A stretch of DNA of 43,638 nucleotides from Clostridiales bacterium UBA1777. Its GTDB lineage: Bacteria > Bacillota > Clostridia > Oscillospirales > Oscillospiraceae. How positions within the stretch are numbered: the stretch's first letter is position 1; every line of letters begins with the position of its first letter. Made by a program: the position numbers and the translations under genes. Shown here piece by piece: positions 40,236 to 43,638 of the stretch. The stretch is from contig DCGN01000105.1 of assembly GCA_002315275.1 (NCBI GenBank), forward strand, positions 1 to 43,638, read 5' to 3'. A model generated the notes under the pieces. The model worked only from the letters and a program-made list of their open reading frames with translations, searched no databases and was not told the origin of the DNA.

Positions 40236-41047
40236 GCACAGAGATGATAAATCCCGATACCGTCCGCATTTCGGAGGTGGGAACGGAGGAGATACTCCGC
40301 CTTATCAATAATGAGGACAAAAAGGTGCCGGACATAGTCGCAGCCTGCATCCCCGACATAGCGAAGCTCGTCGAGGAGGGCGTAAAAGCGCTTTCGTCGG
40401 GTCACAGAATAATCTACTGCGGAGCAGGCACGAGCGGAAGGCTCGGCGTTGTCGACTCTGCGGAATGCCCTCCGACCTACGGGCTTGACCCCTCGAGCTT
40501 TACGGCGATAATCGCAGGCGGACCGGGCGCTGTTTTCCGCGCGGCAGAGGGCTGCGAGGACAGCCGCGAGAAGGGTGTTGAGGCGTTTGAAAACGCAAAA
40601 TGCACCGCAGGGGATCTTGTTATAGGCATCTCCGTTTCCGGGCAGGCTCCGTTTGTGTGCGCGTTCATGGAGGAGGCTGCAAAAGCCGGCTGCACGGTCG
40701 GCGCGATAGTGAACAATGCCGACTGCCCGATGAGCAAGCTCACTGAGCTGCTCGTTTTTGCGGATACAGGCGCAGAGGTCGTCATGGGCTCGACACGCAT
40801 GAAGGGCGGCTCGTCCCAGAAGATGATCCTGAATATGTTCTCCACGGCGGTCTGCATCCGCATGGGATATGTTTATAAAAACTTTATGGTCAATATGCAG
40901 GTATCGAACTCCAAGCTCCGCCGCCGTGCGATATTCATCATGAAAAACGCCGTCGGAGTTGACGAAGGAAATGCCGTAAGACTGCTTGAGAATAACGCAT
41001 GGTATGTCCGCGGCGCTGTCGAGCAGGCCATAAGAGAAGGACTTTGA
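40232..41047 (+). CDS. murQ: N-acetylmuramic acid 6-phosphate etherase
   Basis: A 271-residue SIS-domain etherase that cleaves the lactyl ether of MurNAc 6-phosphate to GlcNAc 6-phosphate and D-lactate. Signatures are YCGAGTSGRLGVVDSAECPPTYG with Glu78, AAEGCED with Glu109 (equivalents of the E. coli catalytic pair near 83 and 114), ISVSGQAPFV and the family motif GSTRMKGGSSQKMILNM. It is about 30 residues shorter than usual (around 300), lacking much of the small C-terminal helical part. It shares the operon with an amino-sugar kinase, NanE and a GH42-like protein, under an RpiR/MurR-type regulator. Confidence 0.94.
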   Translation: MSTEMINPDTVRISEVGTEEILRLINNEDKKVPDIVAACIPDIAKLVEEGVKALSSGHRIIYCGAGTSGRLGVVDSAECPPTYGLDPSSFTAIIAGGPGAVFRAAEGCEDSREKGVEAFENAKCTAGDLVIGISVSGQAPFVCAFMEEAAKAGCTVGAIVNNADCPMSKLTELLVFADTGAEVVMGSTRMKGGSSQKMILNMFSTAVCIRMGYVYKNFMVNMQVSNSKLRRRAIFIMKNAVGVDEGNAVRLLENNAWYVRGAVEQAIREGL

Positions 41048-41060
41048 CGGGAGGCCGGAT

Positions 41061-43184
41061 ATGATAACAGTAAGCGAGAAATTTCTCACCGGCGCAATGT
41101 ATGCTCCCTTCTGCCGTACTAAGCACGCCCCCATGGAAGAGTGGGACTCCGACATGGCAAGGATGGCGGAGCTTGGCTACAGCTGTCTGCACGGCTTTGC
41201 CGAGTGGCACGATATCGAGTACGAAAAGGGCGTATACGATTTCACGAAGATAGACCGTTTTGTCGCGACTGCGGTGAAAAACGGCCTTGTGCCCATAGTA
41301 AATGTTGCCACGCAGAACAGCGTCGGCTTCTATTCTCCGCGCTGGCTCATGGAGGAGCTGCGCGAAAAATCCGAGGGCGTAGTGGACTCTCAGGGCAACA
41401 CGCCGTATCCCGGAGAATATATCATCCCCTGCATGGATGACCCCCTCTACCACGGCTATGCAGTCAAGTATCTTGAGGCTGTCGCAAAGCACTTCGCGGG
41501 AGACGAAAGAGTCGGCGCGTTTGTGCTTTGGGGTGAGCCCACGCTCAAGAGCGTCTCTGCCGACATCGGCGCGGTCATATGCTACTGCAGGCACACAAAG
41601 GCGAAGTTCCGCCGCTGGCTTGCAGAGAGATATGACAGCATAGACGTGCTTAACGAAAGCTGGGGCAACGAGGGTCCGTCCTTCTATGTAAGCTTTGACG
41701 ATGTAAACCCGCCCACGGGCTACAGACGCCAAAAGGGCGGCTTCCAATCGTGGGACGATTGGTGCGACTTTATGGAGAGCAACCTCGCGGGGCATATCGC
41801 TGACGCCGACAGAATATTCAAGGCAAACGGTGCGACTCAGCCGACTATTACCGAGATGCTCCCCGGAATTGACAACGGCATTGACTCATGGAAGCTCGCC
41901 GAGAATACGGATATCGTGGGCGTAAGCCTCTTCGGAAAGCCGACGAAGCACTCCGCGCTCAACCTTACCATGTCCTCAAGCATCGCAAAGGCTAACAACA
42001 AGTCCGTTTTTATCGTAGAGGCGGGCGGCGGCTCGGTCAAGTTTGATAACCCCGGCGGATTTGCCGTGTCGGCATTTACGCCGTCTGCCGATGAGTTGAA
42101 GACGGCGCTGATGATGCGCGCGGGCTTTGGCGCGAAGGGGCTCATGTACTGGTGCTGGAGACCGAGGCTCAGCGATATAGAGGGCAACGATTTCGGAATG
42201 TGCCGCCCGGACGGAAAGCCGCTCAAGCGCACGGTCGAGGTAGGCGCTTTCGCAAGGCGTATGATGGAGCTTTCGCCTGTGTACGCAAAGGCGGAGCGTC
42301 GCTCGGACGTGGCCGTTTTTATGTCGCAGAGGATCAACCACCTGATGGACGGCGACAATATGACAGCTAATTACCTCGGCAGTCTCGAGGGCGCGAATTA
42401 TATGCTGAACGATCTCCATATAAACTCTGATTTTATCCGCGAGAACGAGATCATCGAGGGCGCGCTCTCAAAATACAAGGTGCTTATATTGCCGTGCTCG
42501 TATATCATCTCCGAAGAGTGCGGCCGCGCGATAAAGGAGTTCGTCGGAAACGGCGGCCACCTCATAGCAGACTACATCCTTGCGGAAAAGCGCCCCGGCG
42601 GCCTGTGCTACAGAGAGCTTCCCGGAGCGGGACTGAGAGAGGTGTTCGGCATAGAGCGCGAGGATGTGCTCTATACGGCGCACCCGACGCTTGTAAGGGA
42701 AAACAGCTTCGGCATCTGTGCGGGCACATTCGTCGAGGAGGTCATTCCCACAACGGCGAAGTCCGTGGCAGGCGAATATATGCCCGGGTATCCGCTGATG
42801 CTGAGCAATGACTTCGGCAGCGGCTCGGCAGTGTACATCGCAACGCAGTACTTCCTGCACTATCATGATGAACCCTCCGCCGTGCTGCGCACAAGGATAA
42901 AAGAAACGCTTTCGGTATGGGGCGTCATTCCGTATGCGGAATTTGCCGCAGAGGATAAGAAAAATGACCATCCCCTCATTACGACCTGCCTTACCGGAGG
43001 CGCGACCGTAATATCAGTCACGAACTCCGACTATACCGTCCTTAGTGATACTGTCGAGCTGCCGGACGGAAACTGGCAGAGCGTTGACCCTGCGTCAAGG
43101 CTTAACATCCGCTGCGAAAACGGCCGAACGTATATTGACTTTACACTCGGTGCGCTTGAGACCTTCGCGGTCTATTCGGAATAA
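41061..43184 (+). CDS. GH42-like (clan GH-A) beta-galactosidase family protein
   Basis: A 707-residue cytoplasmic glycosidase, length normal for GH42. The N-terminal barrel shows ARMAELGYSCLHGFAEWHDIEYEKGVYDFTKID, the GH42-like strand 2 block. Likely acid/base is Glu159 in AFVLWGEPTLK (Gly in place of the usual Asn before it), and likely nucleophile Glu320 in SVFIVEAGGGS. Residues ~410-620 form the amidotransferase-like trimerisation domain (KVLILPCSYIISEECGRAIKEFVGNGGHLIADY). A small C-terminal beta domain follows. It lies 13 nt after murQ with GGAGG, so it may cleave amino-sugar-containing or galactosyl glycosides feeding the kinase. The altered acid/base surroundings leave substrate and activity open. 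Confidence 0.83.
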   Translation: MITVSEKFLTGAMYAPFCRTKHAPMEEWDSDMARMAELGYSCLHGFAEWHDIEYEKGVYDFTKIDRFVATAVKNGLVPIVNVATQNSVGFYSPRWLMEELREKSEGVVDSQGNTPYPGEYIIPCMDDPLYHGYAVKYLEAVAKHFAGDERVGAFVLWGEPTLKSVSADIGAVICYCRHTKAKFRRWLAERYDSIDVLNESWGNEGPSFYVSFDDVNPPTGYRRQKGGFQSWDDWCDFMESNLAGHIADADRIFKANGATQPTITEMLPGIDNGIDSWKLAENTDIVGVSLFGKPTKHSALNLTMSSSIAKANNKSVFIVEAGGGSVKFDNPGGFAVSAFTPSADELKTALMMRAGFGAKGLMYWCWRPRLSDIEGNDFGMCRPDGKPLKRTVEVGAFARRMMELSPVYAKAERRSDVAVFMSQRINHLMDGDNMTANYLGSLEGANYMLNDLHINSDFIRENEIIEGALSKYKVLILPCSYIISEECGRAIKEFVGNGGHLIADYILAEKRPGGLCYRELPGAGLREVFGIEREDVLYTAHPTLVRENSFGICAGTFVEEVIPTTAKSVAGEYMPGYPLMLSNDFGSGSAVYIATQYFLHYHDEPSAVLRTRIKETLSVWGVIPYAEFAAEDKKNDHPLITTCLTGGATVISVTNSDYTVLSDTVELPDGNWQSVDPASRLNIRCENGRTYIDFTLGALETFAVYSE

Positions 43185-43256
43185 TAGGCAGCGGCTGGCT
43201 TCTCTGATTCGTGTTATCCGTCCCCGCCTGCGCGTGCAGCCCTTTTTCGCCGCTCC

Positions 43257-43285
43257 TTGCAAAATGAAGCGTAATGGTATAGTAT
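43257..43285 (+). promoter_or_regulatory. Promoter of the gtrA-like gene
   Basis: TTGCAA (43257-43262) and TAGTAT (43280-43285) are separated by 17 nt, upstream of the last gene. The 161-bp gap from 43185 holds no clear terminator. Confidence 0.6.
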
Positions 43286-43345
43286 ATTACCGAGAAACGG
43301 CGGTACGCATGCTTCCGCGGGCTGAAAAAAGGATCGGAGCAAACC

Positions 43346-43638
43346 ATGGAAACTGTCAGGAAACTATTTTACAAGTATAAAGATATAATTTTATATCTGT
43401 TTTTCGGCGGCTGCACGACGCTGGTAAACGTCATATCCTATTGGATATGCGCGCATATGCTGTCGATCGGCGTGATGCCGAGCACGGTCATTGCATGGAT
43501 ACTGGCGGTGCTGTTCGCGTATGTCACCAACCGCAAGTGGGTGTTTCACAGCGAGGCAAAGAGCACGAATGAGATAGTCGGGGAGATGGCGAAATTCTTC
43601 GGCGCGAGGATCGCGACCGGAATTGTCGACTGGGCGTG
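43346..43638 (+). CDS. GtrA family membrane protein (3' end outside window)
   Basis: The first 97 codons of a GtrA-like (PF04138) protein that runs past the right edge. It starts at an ATG with GGAG 6 nt upstream. Two hydrophobic helices are visible (IILYLFFGGCTTLVNVISYW and VIAWILAVLFAYVTNRKWVF); the AYVTNRKWVFHS block is characteristic. GtrA proteins are small four-helix membrane proteins linked to transfer of lipid-linked sugars in cell-surface polysaccharide synthesis. It has its own promoter and seems unrelated to the catabolic operon before it. Confidence 0.88.
   Translation, partial: METVRKLFYKYKDIILYLFFGGCTTLVNVISYWICAHMLSIGVMPSTVIAWILAVLFAYVTNRKWVFHSEAKSTNEIVGEMAKFFGARIATGIVDWA

Noticed and set aside
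1..43638. tRNA, rRNA, CRISPR array, insertion sequence or prophage
   Set aside because: I saw no cloverleaf-like tRNA sequence, no regularly spaced repeats, and no transposase or integrase gene; intergenic gaps are all shorter than about 300 bases.

Overview
The window is a gene-dense stretch of about 43.6 kb, almost entirely devoted to carbohydrate and sugar-acid catabolism. It most likely comes from an anaerobic, gut-type Clostridia (Oscillospiraceae/Lachnospiraceae-like Firmicute). Supporting signs are strong AGGAGG ribosome binding sites, sigma-A-like promoters, a glycyl-radical enzyme with its activase, YesM/YesN-type two-component proteins, a DUF624/YesL protein, a GH130 phosphorylase, and a sugar ABC importer lacking its own ATPase. 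The taxon is inferred from these signs; no rRNA or tRNA gene was seen.

Left part (1-10357). A truncated short-chain dehydrogenase (SDR) and an AEC-family permease read rightward to a bidirectional terminator at about 1505-1537. A long leftward series follows (listed from its promoter end): an AraC regulator, a small membrane protein, a beta-lactamase-family serine hydrolase, a GH130 phosphorylase, a strong hairpin, a phosphohexomutase, mannose-6-phosphate isomerase, a YesL-like membrane protein, a Gfo/Idh/MocA dehydrogenase and a PHP-domain protein. This looks like intake of a (manno)oligosaccharide into central metabolism.

Glycyl-radical module (10357-13800). An AraC-type regulator is divergent from a 735-residue glycyl-radical enzyme (GRE) and its three-cluster activase. 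The shared promoter region holds two 10-bp direct repeats exactly 20 bp apart just upstream of the GRE promoter. An FAD-dependent oxidoreductase converges on the module and shares its terminator.

Sugar-acid operon (15185-22414). A KDPG aldolase fused to a VOC-like domain, 2-keto-3-deoxygluconate kinase, an SMP-30-type lactonase, an SDR and a UxuA-like mannonate dehydratase lie head to tail. They are followed by a histidine kinase and an AraC-type response regulator, then a terminator. Together they can encode sugar -> lactone -> aldonate -> KDG -> KDPG -> pyruvate + glyceraldehyde 3-phosphate. An alternative reading is a partial hexuronate route. A second operon (22542-25968) holds two SDRs, a divergent type I dehydroquinase-like protein and a second serine hydrolase; its pathway is unknown to me.

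Uptake and glycosidase operon (26151-37605). A lipoprotein sugar-binding protein with a palindromic operator over its -10 box and two permeases are followed by two divergent clan GH-A hydrolases flanking an SGNH hydrolase, then a MATE transporter and a medium-chain dehydrogenase. Intercistronic hairpins after the binding protein and after the permeases probably set expression steps.

Right part (37643-43638). An RpiR/MurR regulator is divergent from a BadF-type amino-sugar kinase, NanE, MurQ and a GH42-like hydrolase, forming a MurNAc/ManNAc salvage unit. The window ends inside a GtrA-family membrane protein with its own promoter.

The most promising novelty is the compact GRE of unknown substrate. 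It sits beside an apparently lactone-based Entner-Doudoroff-like operon and an unexplained SDR/dehydroquinase-like/serine hydrolase unit.
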